A stretch of DNA of 64,000 bases, from positions 1,798,001 through 1,862,000 of the forward strand of contig NZ_CP031704.1 in the NCBI RefSeq assembly GCF_003428335.1. The letters run 5' to 3'. This document shows, piece by piece, positions 7,181 through 17,479 of the stretch. The notes beneath the pieces are model-generated. The model was not told the DNA's origin. It saw nothing but the letters and a program-made list of their open reading frames with translations, and did not search any database. This DNA is from Solimonas sp. K1W22B-7 (GTDB taxonomy: Bacteria; Pseudomonadota; Gammaproteobacteria; Nevskiales; Nevskiaceae). Each line of letters opens with the position of its first letter. Position 1 is the stretch's first letter. A program made the position numbers and the translations under genes.

Positions 7181-9076
7181 CTACGCCGCCGGATACCCCA
7201 GCCCCTTCAACGCCACCGCAATCTCCTCCAGGCACTTCGGATCATCGATCGTCGCCGGCGCGGTGTAGGGCTTGCCGTCGGCGATGGCGCGCATGGTCGC
7301 GCGCAGCACCTTGCCGGAGCGCGTCTTGGGCAGGCGCGTGACCACGGTGGCCTGCTTGAAGCAGGCCACCGCCCCGATCTGCGAGCGCACACGCTCCACC
7401 AGCTCCCGGATCAGCTCGTCCTGCGGCCGATCGACGCCGGCCTTCAGCACCACCAGCCCCACCGGCAGCTGCCCCTTCAGGGGATCGGCCGCACCGATCA
7501 CGGCGCACTCCGCCACGTCCGGGTGGCCGGCCAGCACTTCCTCCATGCCCCCCGTGGAAAGGCGATGACCGGCGACATTGATGATGTCGTCGATGCGCGA
7601 CATGATCCAGCCGTAGCCGTCGGCATCGACATAGCCGGCATCGCCGGTCAGATACCAGCCCGGATACCGGTCCAGGTAGTTCTCGCGATAACCCTGCTCG
7701 TTGTTCCACATCGTCAGCAGCGTGCCCGGCGGCAGCGGCAGCTTCAGCACCAGGTTGCCGATCTCGTCGGCGCCCAGGCGCCTGCCGTCGGCGTCCAGCG
7801 CGCAGAGCTCGAAGCCCGGCACCGGCACGGTGGCGGAGCCCGGTTTCACCGGCATCGGCTCCAGCCCCAGGCAGTTGGCGATCGCCGGCCAGCCCAGCTC
7901 GGTCTGCCACCAGTGATCCACCACCGGCACCTGCAGCATCTGCTGCGCCCACTGGATCGTGTCCGGGTCGGAACGCTCGCCGGCCAGGAACAGGGCGCGC
8001 AGGCAGGAGATGTCGTACTTCTGCAGCAGGGCGCCCTTGGGGTCTTCCTTCTTGATCGCGCGGAAGGCCGTGGGCGCGGTGAAGAAGGTGCTGACGCGGT
8101 GCTGGGCGATCACGCGCCAGAAGGCGCCGGCATCCGGCGTGCCCACCGGCTTGCCCTCGTAGAGGACCGTGGTGCAGCCCTGCAGCAGCGGCGCATAGAC
8201 GATGTAGGAGTGGCCCACCACCCAGCCCACGTCCGAGGCGGCCCAGAACACTTCGCCGGGCTGCACGTCGTAGACCGCTTCCATGGAATAGCGCATCGCC
8301 ACGGCGTGGCCGCCATGGTCGCGCACCACGCCCTTGGGCTTGCCGGTGGTGCCGGAGGTGTAGAGCACGTACAGCGGATCGGTGGCAGCCACCGGCACGC
8401 AGTCGGCCGGCTCGGCGGCGGCCACGGCCTGGTTCCAGTCCAGGTCGCGGGGGGCCTGCAGCGTCGCCAGGCATTGCGGGCGCTGCAGGACCAGGCAGTG
8501 AGCCGGCGGGTGCGCGGCCAGTGCCAGGGCCTGGTCCAGCAGCGGCTTGTACTCGATGATGCGCCCGGCTTCGACACCGCAGCTGGCGCAGACCACCAGC
8601 ACCGGCTGGGCGTCGTCGATGCGCTTGGCCAGCTCCGGTGCGGCGAAGCCGCCGAACACCACGGAGTGGATCGCGCCGATGCGGGCGCAGGCCAGCATGG
8701 CAATGGCCGCTTCCGGCACCATCGGCATGTAGATCACCACGCGCTCGCCCTGCCTGACGCCCTGCGCGCGCAGGGCGCCGGCGAAGCGGGCCACGGCATC
8801 GCGCAGCTCGCGGTAGGTATAGCAGCGCACCGTGCCGGTGACCGGGCTGTCGTAGATCAGCGCATCCTGCTCGGCGCGACCATTCTCGACGTGGCGGTCC
8901 AGGGCGTTGTAGCAGGTGTTGAACTGGCCGCCGGTGAACCAGCGGTACATCGGCGCCTTGTCGGCGTCGAGTACGCGGTCCCAGCGCTTATGCCAGTGCA
9001 GCTTGCGCGCCTGCTCGGCCCAGAAGGCTTCGGGCTCGGCCAGCGAGCGGCGGTATTCGGTTGGGTAGCGGCTCAT
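7181..9076 (-). CDS. prpE: PrpE-like acyl-CoA (propionyl-CoA) synthetase
   Basis: A 631-residue AMP-forming acyl-CoA ligase of the acetyl/propionyl-CoA synthetase group. It has the N-terminal ACAS region, the P-loop TSGTTGKPKG (about residue 240), WWQTELGW, the hinge YLTGD, and the C-terminal PKTRSGKVLR with the catalytic, acetylation-regulated lysine. It activates short acids to CoA thioesters via an acyl-AMP. The ATG at 9076 follows GGAGGAGAACC; a longer frame upstream reads through repeat DNA and is rejected. As the last gene of the Atu-type cluster it may feed propionate or branched short-chain acids released by terpenoid breakdown. The exact acid is not decided by sequence. Confidence 0.85.
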   Translation of the reverse strand: MSRYPTEYRRSLAEPEAFWAEQARKLHWHKRWDRVLDADKAPMYRWFTGGQFNTCYNALDRHVENGRAEQDALIYDSPVTGTVRCYTYRELRDAVARFAGALRAQGVRQGERVVIYMPMVPEAAIAMLACARIGAIHSVVFGGFAAPELAKRIDDAQPVLVVCASCGVEAGRIIEYKPLLDQALALAAHPPAHCLVLQRPQCLATLQAPRDLDWNQAVAAAEPADCVPVAATDPLYVLYTSGTTGKPKGVVRDHGGHAVAMRYSMEAVYDVQPGEVFWAASDVGWVVGHSYIVYAPLLQGCTTVLYEGKPVGTPDAGAFWRVIAQHRVSTFFTAPTAFRAIKKEDPKGALLQKYDISCLRALFLAGERSDPDTIQWAQQMLQVPVVDHWWQTELGWPAIANCLGLEPMPVKPGSATVPVPGFELCALDADGRRLGADEIGNLVLKLPLPPGTLLTMWNNEQGYRENYLDRYPGWYLTGDAGYVDADGYGWIMSRIDDIINVAGHRLSTGGMEEVLAGHPDVAECAVIGAADPLKGQLPVGLVVLKAGVDRPQDELIRELVERVRSQIGAVACFKQATVVTRLPKTRSGKVLRATMRAIADGKPYTAPATIDDPKCLEEIAVALKGLGYPAA

Positions 9077-9097
9077 CGGTTCTCCTCCACAAATGAG

Positions 9098-9262
9098 AAC
9101 CCCTCTCCCGCTTGCGGGAGAGGGGCAGGGGAGAGGGTTTCTGTAACTCTTGCGACAGTTACAGCACCCTCTCTCGGCAACTGCTCCATGCGTTGCCCTA
9201 TCTCGGGGATCCCTCCCCTCGCCGAGCCTTCGGGCCACCCTCTCCCGCAAGCGGGAGAGGGG
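9098..9262. repeat. Dispersed palindromic repeat, copy 2
   Basis: Intergenic block with two GGGAGAGG/CCTCTCCC hairpins. Its 57-bp core at 9167-9223 is the inverted, nearly identical copy of 4938-4995. It separates the hydrolase stop from the prpE start and carries no gene. Confidence 0.75.
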
Positions 9263-9268
9263 ACAGAA

Positions 9269-10279
9269 CTAGGCAAGGTCCAGCTTCGCCTTGATGTACT
9301 CCAGCATTTCCTTGCGCACCAGCTTCACCTCGGGGAACAGCGAGGCGAACAGCGGGAAGGCATGCGGCAGCAGTGGCCAGATCTCGCACTTCACATCGAC
9401 GCCGGCAGCCTTGGCACGGCGCGCCATCAGGACCGTGTCGTCGGTCAGCACTTCGTTGTTGGTGGCCAGCATCAGCATCGGCGGGAAGCCGGTGCAGTCG
9501 GCATACAGCGGCGACAGCTCCGGATCGGAGGCGTCCCAGTCGCCGGCAAACATTTCGTCCACGCGCTGCAGCGCGGCGATCGGCAGGATCGGGTCGCTGT
9601 GGCGCTTCCAGGTGCGCGACGGCGGCGAGTGGATGCGGCCCATTTCGGTGGCCGGGGAGACCGGGATGGCGCAGGCCGGCATCGGCCAGCCGTTCTTGCG
9701 GATGCGCTGCAGCAGGCCCAGCAGCAGATGGCCGCCGGCCGAGTCGCCACCCACGACGATGCGCGAAGCCGGATAGCCCAGCTCCAGCAGCGCGCCATAA
9801 GCGCGCTCGCAGTCGTCCAGCGCCGCCGGGAAGCGGTTGCGTGGCGCCAGGCGGTAGTCCGGCAGGAAACCCACGCCGCCGATCTTGGACGCCAGGCTCG
9901 CCACCATCTCCAGGTGCGCATGCGGCGCGGCCGGCAGGATGAAGGCGCCACCATGCAGCCACAGGATGATCGGCTTGCTGGTGTCCGCGATGTCGCCGAA
10001 CACATGCCCCGGCACCCGGCCGACGATGGTGTACTCCTGCGTCAGCCCGTGGTTGTTGGGGCAGCGCATGTGCGAGACCTGCAGCTGGATCTTGGCGACC
10101 TTTTCGTCGGAGCCGCGGATCATCCGCGCCAGCCAGGGGCGCAGGACGATCTTCAGCAGCCAGACGATGATGCGGCTGCGCGTGCTGATCGGCACCGGGC
10201 GGTAGACGACGCAGCTTTCGACGGGGGCCGGCAGCAGGGGCTGGCGGGAGGCGGGCATGGCGGAGTTCGGGGCGTTCAT
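9269..10279 (-). CDS. HSL-family alpha/beta hydrolase (esterase)
   Basis: About 336 residues in the hormone-sensitive-lipase branch of alpha/beta hydrolases. Counting from the upstream ATG, it has oxyanion hole HGGAF (112-116) and nucleophile elbow GDSAGG (Ser183), with a late DxxxLxDD acid region and the His motif PHAFPLFA. An N-terminal hydrophobic patch (RIIVWLLKIVLRPWL) may anchor it to membranes. The start is either 10288 or 10279, three codons apart. It begins within about 11 bp of the carboxyltransferase stop, so it belongs to the Atu-type operon, perhaps releasing terpenoid or branched alcohols from esters. The role is inferred from context. Confidence 0.8.
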   Translation of the reverse strand: MNAPNSAMPASRQPLLPAPVESCVVYRPVPISTRSRIIVWLLKIVLRPWLARMIRGSDEKVAKIQLQVSHMRCPNNHGLTQEYTIVGRVPGHVFGDIADTSKPIILWLHGGAFILPAAPHAHLEMVASLASKIGGVGFLPDYRLAPRNRFPAALDDCERAYGALLELGYPASRIVVGGDSAGGHLLLGLLQRIRKNGWPMPACAIPVSPATEMGRIHSPPSRTWKRHSDPILPIAALQRVDEMFAGDWDASDPELSPLYADCTGFPPMLMLATNNEVLTDDTVLMARRAKAAGVDVKCEIWPLLPHAFPLFASLFPEVKLVRKEMLEYIKAKLDLA

Positions 10280-10289
10280 GGTTGCCACT

Positions 10290-11897
10290 TTACATCCGGA
10301 ACACGCCGTAGCGGGGATCGCCGATGGGGGTGTTCAGGGCGGCCGAGAGGGCGATACCCAGGGCATTGCGGGTGTCCGCCGGGTCGATGATGCCGTCGTC
10401 CCAGATTTCCGAGGTGGACCAGTAGGCGCTCTGCTTGCGCTTGAACTCGCCCAGCACCGGGTCGCGGATGGCGTCGATTTCCTCCTGGGACAATTTCTTG
10501 CCGGTACGGGCAAGCTGGCGGATCTTGACGTCGGCCAGGGTGTTGGCGGCCTGCTCGGCGCCCATCACCGAAATCTGCGACTGCGGCCAGCTGAACAGGA
10601 AGCGGCTGTCGAAGGCGCGGCCGCTCATGCCGTAGTTGCCGGCGCCGAAGGAGCCATGGCACATCACGGTGAACTTGGGCACTTCGCAGTTGGACACGGC
10701 CATGATCATCTTGGCGCCGTCCTTGGTGATGCCGCGGCGCTCGTACTCCTTGCCCACCATGAAGCCGGTGATGTTCTGCAGGAACACGATCGGCGTGCGG
10801 CCCTGGTTGCACAGTTCGATGAAGTGGGCACCCTTGAGCGCGCTGTCGTTGAACAGCACGCCGTTGTTGGCCAGGATGCCGATCTTGTAGCCCCAGAGGT
10901 GCGCATAGCCGCAGATCAGGGTCTTGCCGTAGTTGGGCTGGTACTCGTGGAAGCGCGAGCCGTCCACCAGGCGCGCGATCACCTCGCGCATGTCGAAGCC
11001 CTGCTTGATGTCGCGCGGCAGCACGCCATACAGCTCGGAGGGATCGTAGTGCGGTGCCTCGGGCGGCTGCCACTCGGTGTGTGCCTTCTGCGGCCGCTTG
11101 AACTGCGCCACGATGTCGCGGGCGATGGCGATGGCTTCCTCTTCCGAGGACGCCGGGTAGTCGGCGGTGCCGGAGACGCTGGTGTGCATGTCGGCGCCGC
11201 CGAGCTCGTCGACGCTCACGTCCTCACCGGTGGCCGCCTTCACCAGCGGCGGGCCGGCGAGGAAGATCGCGCCGGTGCCGCGCACGATCACGTTGTAGTC
11301 CGACAGGCCCGGCACATAGGCGCCGCCGGCCGTGCAATGGCCCAGCACCACCGACACCTGCTGGATGCCCATCTTCGACAGCATGCACTGGTTGCGGAAG
11401 ATGCGGCCGGCATAATACTTGTCGGCGAACAGGTCGGCCTGCAGCGGCAGGAAGCCGCCGGCGGAGTCGCAGAGATGCACCACCGGCAAGCGGTTCTCGA
11501 TCGCGATGTCCAGCGCGCGGATGGTCTTCTTCACCGTCAGCGGGTACCAGGCGCCACCCTTGACCGAGGCGTCGCCGGCATTGATCACCACTTCACGGCC
11601 GGACACGATGCCGATGCCGGTGACGCAGGCCGCACCCGGCACTTCGCCGTCGTAGGCCTCGTTGGCCGCCAGCGAGGAGAACTCCAGGAAGGGCGTGCCC
11701 GGGTCCAGCAGCTGCGCCAGGCGCTCGCGCACCAGCAGCTTGTTCTGCTGGCGCAGGCGGTCGATGTCGCGCTGCGGGCGGTCGTGCCGCACCGCGCGCT
11801 GCTTTTCCTTGAACTCGCCGGCCAGCTTGCGGTTGTGGGCGGCGTTGGCCTGGAACTCGGCGGAGGCCGTGTTCAGCTTGCTCTCGATTCTCTTCAC
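10290..11897 (-). CDS. Acyl-CoA carboxylase carboxyltransferase (beta) subunit, AtuC/LiuB-like
   Basis: A 535-residue carboxyltransferase of the methylcrotonyl/geranyl-CoA carboxylase family. It contains the N-terminal crotonase-like half (CDSAGGFLPLQADLF, GHCTAGGAYVPGLSDY) and the C-terminal half (FLQNITGFMVGKEYERRG, GSFGAGNYGMSGRAF). It transfers carboxyl from biotin to the gamma-carbon of a 3-methyl-2-enoyl-CoA. Its start overlaps the biotin-carrier stop (ATGA). Neighbouring AtuA and a TetR regulator favour geranyl-CoA or a related terpenoid acyl-CoA as substrate, but methylcrotonyl-CoA cannot be excluded by sequence alone. Confidence 0.9.
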   Translation of the reverse strand: MKRIESKLNTASAEFQANAAHNRKLAGEFKEKQRAVRHDRPQRDIDRLRQQNKLLVRERLAQLLDPGTPFLEFSSLAANEAYDGEVPGAACVTGIGIVSGREVVINAGDASVKGGAWYPLTVKKTIRALDIAIENRLPVVHLCDSAGGFLPLQADLFADKYYAGRIFRNQCMLSKMGIQQVSVVLGHCTAGGAYVPGLSDYNVIVRGTGAIFLAGPPLVKAATGEDVSVDELGGADMHTSVSGTADYPASSEEEAIAIARDIVAQFKRPQKAHTEWQPPEAPHYDPSELYGVLPRDIKQGFDMREVIARLVDGSRFHEYQPNYGKTLICGYAHLWGYKIGILANNGVLFNDSALKGAHFIELCNQGRTPIVFLQNITGFMVGKEYERRGITKDGAKMIMAVSNCEVPKFTVMCHGSFGAGNYGMSGRAFDSRFLFSWPQSQISVMGAEQAANTLADVKIRQLARTGKKLSQEEIDAIRDPVLGEFKRKQSAYWSTSEIWDDGIIDPADTRNALGIALSAALNTPIGDPRYGVFRM

Positions 11898-12390
11898 TTG
11901 TTCGGCTCCAGGCTCAGCAGCAGCGCGTCGCGGTCGAAGGTCTGGCCCTTCTCGTAGGTGATGGCGGCGATCGTGCCGTCACGCGGCGCGGCGATCGTGG
12001 TTTCCATCTTCATGCTCTCCATCACCAGCAGGGTCTGGCCCTTGGTCACGGCATCGCCGGCCTTGACCTGCACCGCGACGATGCTGCCCGGCATCGGTGC
12101 GCGGATGTTGTCCTCGGCAGCGCCGCCGGCCTGCGCCGCGAGGCGGTCCAGCGGGTGCTGGTAGCGCAACTGGTAGGCCTCACCGTCCAGGTGCACGAAG
12201 ACGTCGTCGCCGCGCGTGGCGATGACCACCTCGACGTGGCGCTCACCCAGCGTCAGCCAGGCACGGCCATCGGCGCCGGTCTTCAGGTCGACCGCCACTT
12301 CCTGGTCGCCGAGGTGCAGCCGATAGGCATCGGCACTGCGGGAGATTTCAACGTTGTGCTCGGTGTCGCCGAGCTTGAAGGCGTGATGCA

Positions 12391-12391
<1 letters not shown>
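11894..12391 (-). CDS. Biotin carboxyl carrier protein with BT-like domain (separate half of a carboxylase alpha subunit)
   Basis: 165 residues. The N-terminal 90 form a beta-rich region resembling the BT linker domain of MCC/GCC alpha subunits. The C-terminal biotinyl domain carries ESMKME (125-130) with the biotin-accepting Lys128, framed by APMPGSI and the APRDGTI turn. In methylcrotonyl- and geranyl-CoA carboxylases this part is normally fused to the biotin carboxylase. Here the upstream gene's TAA overlaps this ATG (TAATG), so the alpha subunit appears split into 501 + 165 residues. The two frames are cleanly coupled, which argues against a simple sequencing error. Confidence 0.88.
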
Positions 12392-13896
<1,505 letters not shown>

Positions 13897-13901
13897 GGGG
13901 T

Positions 13902-14597
13902 TCACTTCTTCGGCAATGCCTTTTCGATGCGGCTTGCGATCTGCGACAGCCGCTCCATTTCCTGTTTCAGGCCGGGTTCGGCCGTCCTGGCGATGCCTTC
14001 GCAGAGCACCGCGGTGAGTTGTTCCGCCATGGCGTCGATATCCAGTTCGCCGCGGCCGCAGATGTAGTTCCAGGTGCCATGCTCGATGCCGCCGTAGACC
14101 AGGTCGCGCAGCAGCGCCGCCGGCAGGTCGCCGCGGAACTCGCCGCCGCGCACGCCAGCCTCGATCACCTCGAGCAGGAATTGCGTGTAGCGCCGGTTCA
14201 TCTCGTGCAGCTCGGAGCCGCGGTAGTCCTGCTCCGAGCGCACCTCGCGGAACATCAGGCGGCAGAGCAGGGGGTAGTCGCGGATGGAGCGCAGGTGGCG
14301 CCACACCAGCAGGCGCAGGCGGCCGCGCGCATCGCTGACGCCAGCGAGATCACGCGCGTAGTCGCCGAACATCTCCTCGTACCAGTGCTCCAGCACCTTG
14401 AGCAGCAGCTCGCGCTTGCTGGCGAAATACTTGTAGATCGTGCCTTCCACCACGCCCATGCGAGCCGCGATCTCGGCCACGGCCGAGGCCTCGTAGCCCT
14501 TCTCGCAGAACACGTCGCGCGCCGCGACGAGGATCTCGTCCACACGCTGCTCGCGTGCCAGGCGCACCACGGGCTTCTTGGCGGCGGCGCGGCTCAT
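13902..14597 (-). CDS. TetR-family regulator of the Atu-type operon (AtuR-like)
   Basis: A 231-residue TetR protein. The N-terminal helix-turn-helix spans about residues 15-62, with ILVAARDVFCEKGYEASAV and VVEGTIYKYFASKRELL, followed by a helical ligand-binding domain. Its ATG shares bases with the AtuA stop (ATGA), so it is co-translated inside the operon it probably controls. In Pseudomonas aeruginosa AtuR represses acyclic terpene genes by binding two 13-bp inverted repeats; two identical 13-bp palindromes lie upstream of this operon. The match of regulator to site is inference. Confidence 0.85.
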   Translation of the reverse strand: MSRAAAKKPVVRLAREQRVDEILVAARDVFCEKGYEASAVAEIAARMGVVEGTIYKYFASKRELLLKVLEHWYEEMFGDYARDLAGVSDARGRLRLLVWRHLRSIRDYPLLCRLMFREVRSEQDYRGSELHEMNRRYTQFLLEVIEAGVRGGEFRGDLPAALLRDLVYGGIEHGTWNYICGRGELDIDAMAEQLTAVLCEGIARTAEPGLKQEMERLSQIASRIEKALPKK

Positions 14598-16354
14598 CAG
14601 GGCGTCAGGCTCAGCGGCACGTCGATCTCGAAGTCCATCAAGACCTGCGCCAGCATCTTGCCCTGCGGGTCATAGCGCAGGCTGGCCATGCCGCCGCCGC
14701 CCAGCGCGTTCTGCATCAGGAAGTTGAAGCCGTTGAGGCCCGGAATCTCGAAACGCTCGACCTTGCCCCGCACGAAGTGCGCGAAGTACTGCTGCACGGC
14801 TTCCGACGTCAGTTGGGCGCGCAGCAGCGGCAGGTACTCCGGCTTGCGGGCCAGGATGCCGATGTTGGCCGAGTCGCCCTTGTCGCCGGAGCGGCCATAC
14901 GCGAGTTTGATGAGCGGAACCTTCCTGGTCGGGCCGGCGAGAGCGGCGCCCTCGTTCGGGGTTGCGGGCAGTCCCGCGGCATCGCCATAGGCCACCGCCG
15001 GCGCGGTGAAGGGCTTGCCATCCACCTCGATCGGCAGTTGGTCCTTCGGCACCAGGCAGGAGAACAGGCGCACCAGCGGCGTCGGCGAGGGGCGGCCGCC
15101 GGCGAAGCCGGTAATGCCCTGGGCCATCGCCGTGGCCGGCGGGATGAACTCGCGGCCGAAGATTTCCAGCGCGTTCTTGTCGGCGTGGTGCACGGCGAGC
15201 TTCAGGATCACCTCGCGGGCGTCGCGGCGGCGGCTGTTGGCGCCCCAGTTGGCCTCGGCACCGAGGACTTCAACGTCGCTGCGCGTGTAGTCGGCCAGGC
15301 CGCGCTTGGCGAACATGGCGCGCGTGCGCTTCAGGATCGCCGCGGCCACGGCCTCGGCCTTGGCCACCGCATCCACGCCGCCGATCATCATCGTGCCGGT
15401 GGTGCGGAAGCCGTCCTGCCAGGTGGCGGAAACCTTGTACTGCGAGGTCGGCGCGCGGCCCTTCGCACCCGAGACCTCCACGCGGTTCTCGCCGACCTGG
15501 ATCAGCTTGAGGTTGCGCCAGTCGCAGCTCACGTCCGGCAGCAGGTAGGCCGAGGGGTCGCCGATTTCGTAGACGATCTGCTCGGCCACGGTGTCGGGGG
15601 CGACACGGCCACCGGTGTTGGCCGGCTTGGTGGTGATGAAGCTGCCATCGGCATTGCAGATCGCAATGGGGAAGCCCATCTGATCCCAGTCGCCCGCGAC
15701 CTTTTCCCAGTCGGTGCTGACGCCGCCGGTGGCCTGGGCGCCGCATTCGATGACATGGCCGGCGAGGCTGCCGGCGGAGAGCTTGTCGAACTCGTCGGCC
15801 TGCCACTGGAATTCGTGGATCAGCGCGCCCAGCACCACGGCGCTGTCGACGCAGCGGCCGGTCAGCACGATGTCGGCGCCGCCGTTCAGGGCGTGAGCGA
15901 TGGGGAAGGCGCCCAGGTAGGCGTTCATGCTCCAGAGCTTCGGCGGCATGGCGTCGCCGCTGAACATTTCCTTCGTGTCCGCGAACTCGGCCGCGCGCGG
16001 CAGCAGGTCGTCGCCGGTGACGATGGCGACCTTGAGGTCGATCCCCAGGGCCTTGAGTTTCTCGTCGATCGCCGCCTTGCAGGCCTGCGGATTGACGCCG
16101 CCGGCATTGGTGACGACGCGGATGCCTTGCTCTTTCAGCTTCGGCGCCAGGCTGGCGACCACCGATGGGAAGTCGGTGGCATAGCCGGTGTTGGGGTCCT
16201 TGGCGCGGGCACGCGCCAGCAGGCTCATGGTGATCTCGGCCAGGTAGTCGAGCACCAGGTAGTCGATCTCGCCGGACTCGACCAGCTGCTTCGGGCCTTC
16301 GGCAGAGTCGCCCCAGAAGCCGGCACCGCAACCGATCCTTACTTGGTCTTTCAT
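14597..16354 (-). CDS. atuA: Acyclic terpene utilisation AtuA family protein (DUF1446)
   Basis: 585 residues that match the AtuA/DUF1446 family: IGCGAGFWGDS start, DYLVLDYLAEITMSLLARA, the NAGGVNPQACKAAI segment, GADIVLTGRCVDSAV, and a C-terminal small domain (AYGRSGDKGDSANIGI) that in some species is a separate protein. AtuA is required for citronellol/geraniol growth in pseudomonads, though its reaction is unknown. It is the second gene of the operon, separated from the hydratase by 176 bp of repeat DNA and coupled to the TetR gene. The fused C-terminal domain agrees with full-length family members. Confidence 0.9.
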   Translation of the reverse strand: MKDQVRIGCGAGFWGDSAEGPKQLVESGEIDYLVLDYLAEITMSLLARARAKDPNTGYATDFPSVVASLAPKLKEQGIRVVTNAGGVNPQACKAAIDEKLKALGIDLKVAIVTGDDLLPRAAEFADTKEMFSGDAMPPKLWSMNAYLGAFPIAHALNGGADIVLTGRCVDSAVVLGALIHEFQWQADEFDKLSAGSLAGHVIECGAQATGGVSTDWEKVAGDWDQMGFPIAICNADGSFITTKPANTGGRVAPDTVAEQIVYEIGDPSAYLLPDVSCDWRNLKLIQVGENRVEVSGAKGRAPTSQYKVSATWQDGFRTTGTMMIGGVDAVAKAEAVAAAILKRTRAMFAKRGLADYTRSDVEVLGAEANWGANSRRRDAREVILKLAVHHADKNALEIFGREFIPPATAMAQGITGFAGGRPSPTPLVRLFSCLVPKDQLPIEVDGKPFTAPAVAYGDAAGLPATPNEGAALAGPTRKVPLIKLAYGRSGDKGDSANIGILARKPEYLPLLRAQLTSEAVQQYFAHFVRGKVERFEIPGLNGFNFLMQNALGGGGMASLRYDPQGKMLAQVLMDFEIDVPLSLTP

Positions 16355-16399
16355 TTTTTATGCTCCAACCACCATTCCGTTCTCCCCGAGTGCCGCGTC

Positions 16400-16507
16400 C
16401 CTCGATACAACCCGCTATCGCGGGTCACTCGGGATGACCGGCCGGTTTATCGAGGGGCGCACCGCACGTGCCTCGATACACCGCTTCGCGGCACTCGGCA
16501 TGAACGG
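16400..16507. repeat. Tandem REP-like units (CCTCGATACA...CACTCGG)
   Basis: Two direct units at 16400-16441 and 16471-16507 share CCTCGATACA, a short GC stem and CACTCGG followed by ATGA-CGG. The stems differ (cccgctatcgcggg versus ccgcttcgcgg) but keep their pairing. They lie between the hydratase and AtuA genes of one operon, and could create a processing or attenuation point. Confidence 0.7.
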
Positions 16508-16530
16508 TCCGTGGGTCATTTCGGGTTAAA

Positions 16531-17313
16531 TCAATTGCCCGTGAAATTCGGCGGACGCTTTTCCTGGAAAGCCGCCATGCCTTCCTTCGCGTCCTGCGTG
16601 CTCGACATGATCGGCACCATCGCCTGGGCAAATTCCAGGGACTCGCGCAGGCTCATGTCGCGCATCGCGTTGTAGGCCTGCTTGCCCAGGCGGATCGCGG
16701 TGGGCGACTTGTCGGTGACGCGGGCCAGCAGCCAGTCGAGCTTGGCGTCGAGTTCGGCGCGCGGCACCACGTAGTTCACCACGCCCCAGTCCAGCGCATC
16801 CTGCGCCGTGAACTGCTCGCCGGTGATGCACATCTCCTGCAGCTTGCGCGGCGGCAGCACGCGCAGCATGTAAGGCAGGATCATCATCGGCGTGACGCCG
16901 ATCTTGGATTCCGTGGTGCCGATGCGGATATCGTCGGCTGCCACCGCCATGTCGCAGGCGCAGAGGATGCCGAAGCCGCCGGCCATGACGTGGCCGTTGA
17001 CGCGGGCGATCACCGGCAGGGTGCATTCCTGCAGGCGCTTGAACAGATCCACGATGTAGTGCTTGGGCCGCGCATAGTCGACCGCGAAGGCGAAGCCCTG
17101 GGCGTTCTTGGCCAGGTCCGCACCCGCGCAGAAGGCCTTGTCGCCGGCGCCGGTCAGCACGATCGCCTTGACCTCGCCACCGCTGACGGCGTCGGCGATG
17201 CCCTTGTCGATCGCGCGCACGACCTGCTCGTTGAGGGCGTTGCGGCGCTCCTCGCGGTTGATGGTGATCCACAGCACCGCGTCGCGGCGTTCGACAAGGA
17301 CGGGTTCAGACAT
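16531..17313 (-). CDS. Enoyl-CoA hydratase/isomerase (AtuE/LiuC-like)
   Basis: A 260-residue crotonase. It has the oxyanion region AGDKAFCAGADL (about 62-73), the second oxyanion segment VNGHVMAGGFGILCACD, and a C-terminal EGMAAFQEKRPPNF motif typical of CoA hydratases. In the Atu pathway the corresponding enzyme hydrates isohexenyl-glutaconyl-CoA; in the leucine pathway it hydrates methylglutaconyl-CoA. The ATG at 17313 has AGGAG upstream, so the 17 extra residues of the longer frame are dropped. As first gene of the operon it lies directly behind two 13-bp palindromic operators. Confidence 0.85.
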   Translation of the reverse strand: MSEPVLVERRDAVLWITINREERRNALNEQVVRAIDKGIADAVSGGEVKAIVLTGAGDKAFCAGADLAKNAQGFAFAVDYARPKHYIVDLFKRLQECTLPVIARVNGHVMAGGFGILCACDMAVAADDIRIGTTESKIGVTPMMILPYMLRVLPPRKLQEMCITGEQFTAQDALDWGVVNYVVPRAELDAKLDWLLARVTDKSPTAIRLGKQAYNAMRDMSLRESLEFAQAMVPIMSSTQDAKEGMAAFQEKRPPNFTGN

Positions 17314-17340
17314 GTGTTTCTCCTGGGGTACGGTTCGGGA

Positions 17341-17353
17341 TGAGTCGGCCTCA
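17341..17353. promoter_or_regulatory. Putative AtuR-type operator, copy 1
   Basis: TGAGTCGGCCTCA, an inverted repeat (TGAG...CTCA) 28 bp before the hydratase ATG. An exact copy lies 80 bp further upstream. The 13-bp length and duplication match what is known for AtuR sites in Pseudomonas aeruginosa; identity of the bound protein is inferred. Confidence 0.6.
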
Positions 17354-17420
17354 ATGGTAGGCATTCAAGCTGCCCACGCGACCCACCCGGTCAGTTTTCG
17401 CAAGGGTAGGCGGGGTTTGG

Positions 17421-17433
17421 TGAGTCGGCCTCA
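17421..17433. promoter_or_regulatory. Putative AtuR-type operator, copy 2
   Basis: Exact second copy of TGAGTCGGCCTCA, upstream of the Atu-type operon and also close to the stop of the MFS gene. No other copy was noticed in the window. Confidence 0.6.
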
Positions 17434-17479
17434 CCCTTTTGTGCGAGGTAGCCCCAGGAGGCAGATTTTCGTCGCCGAT

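Noticed and set aside
9077-9250. N-terminal extension of the prpE-like protein
   Set aside because: It translates the dispersed palindromic repeat; a good ribosome-binding site precedes the ATG at 9076.
7166-10390. Very long open frame on the plus strand opposite the prpE and hydrolase genes
   Set aside because: It runs antisense to well-supported genes; the translation is Arg/His/Gln/Gly-rich low-complexity sequence, as expected of the opposite strand of high-GC coding DNA.
13897-14304. N-terminal extension of the biotin carboxylase
   Set aside because: It lies within the TetR gene in another frame. The ATG at 13896 gives the canonical biotin-carboxylase start.
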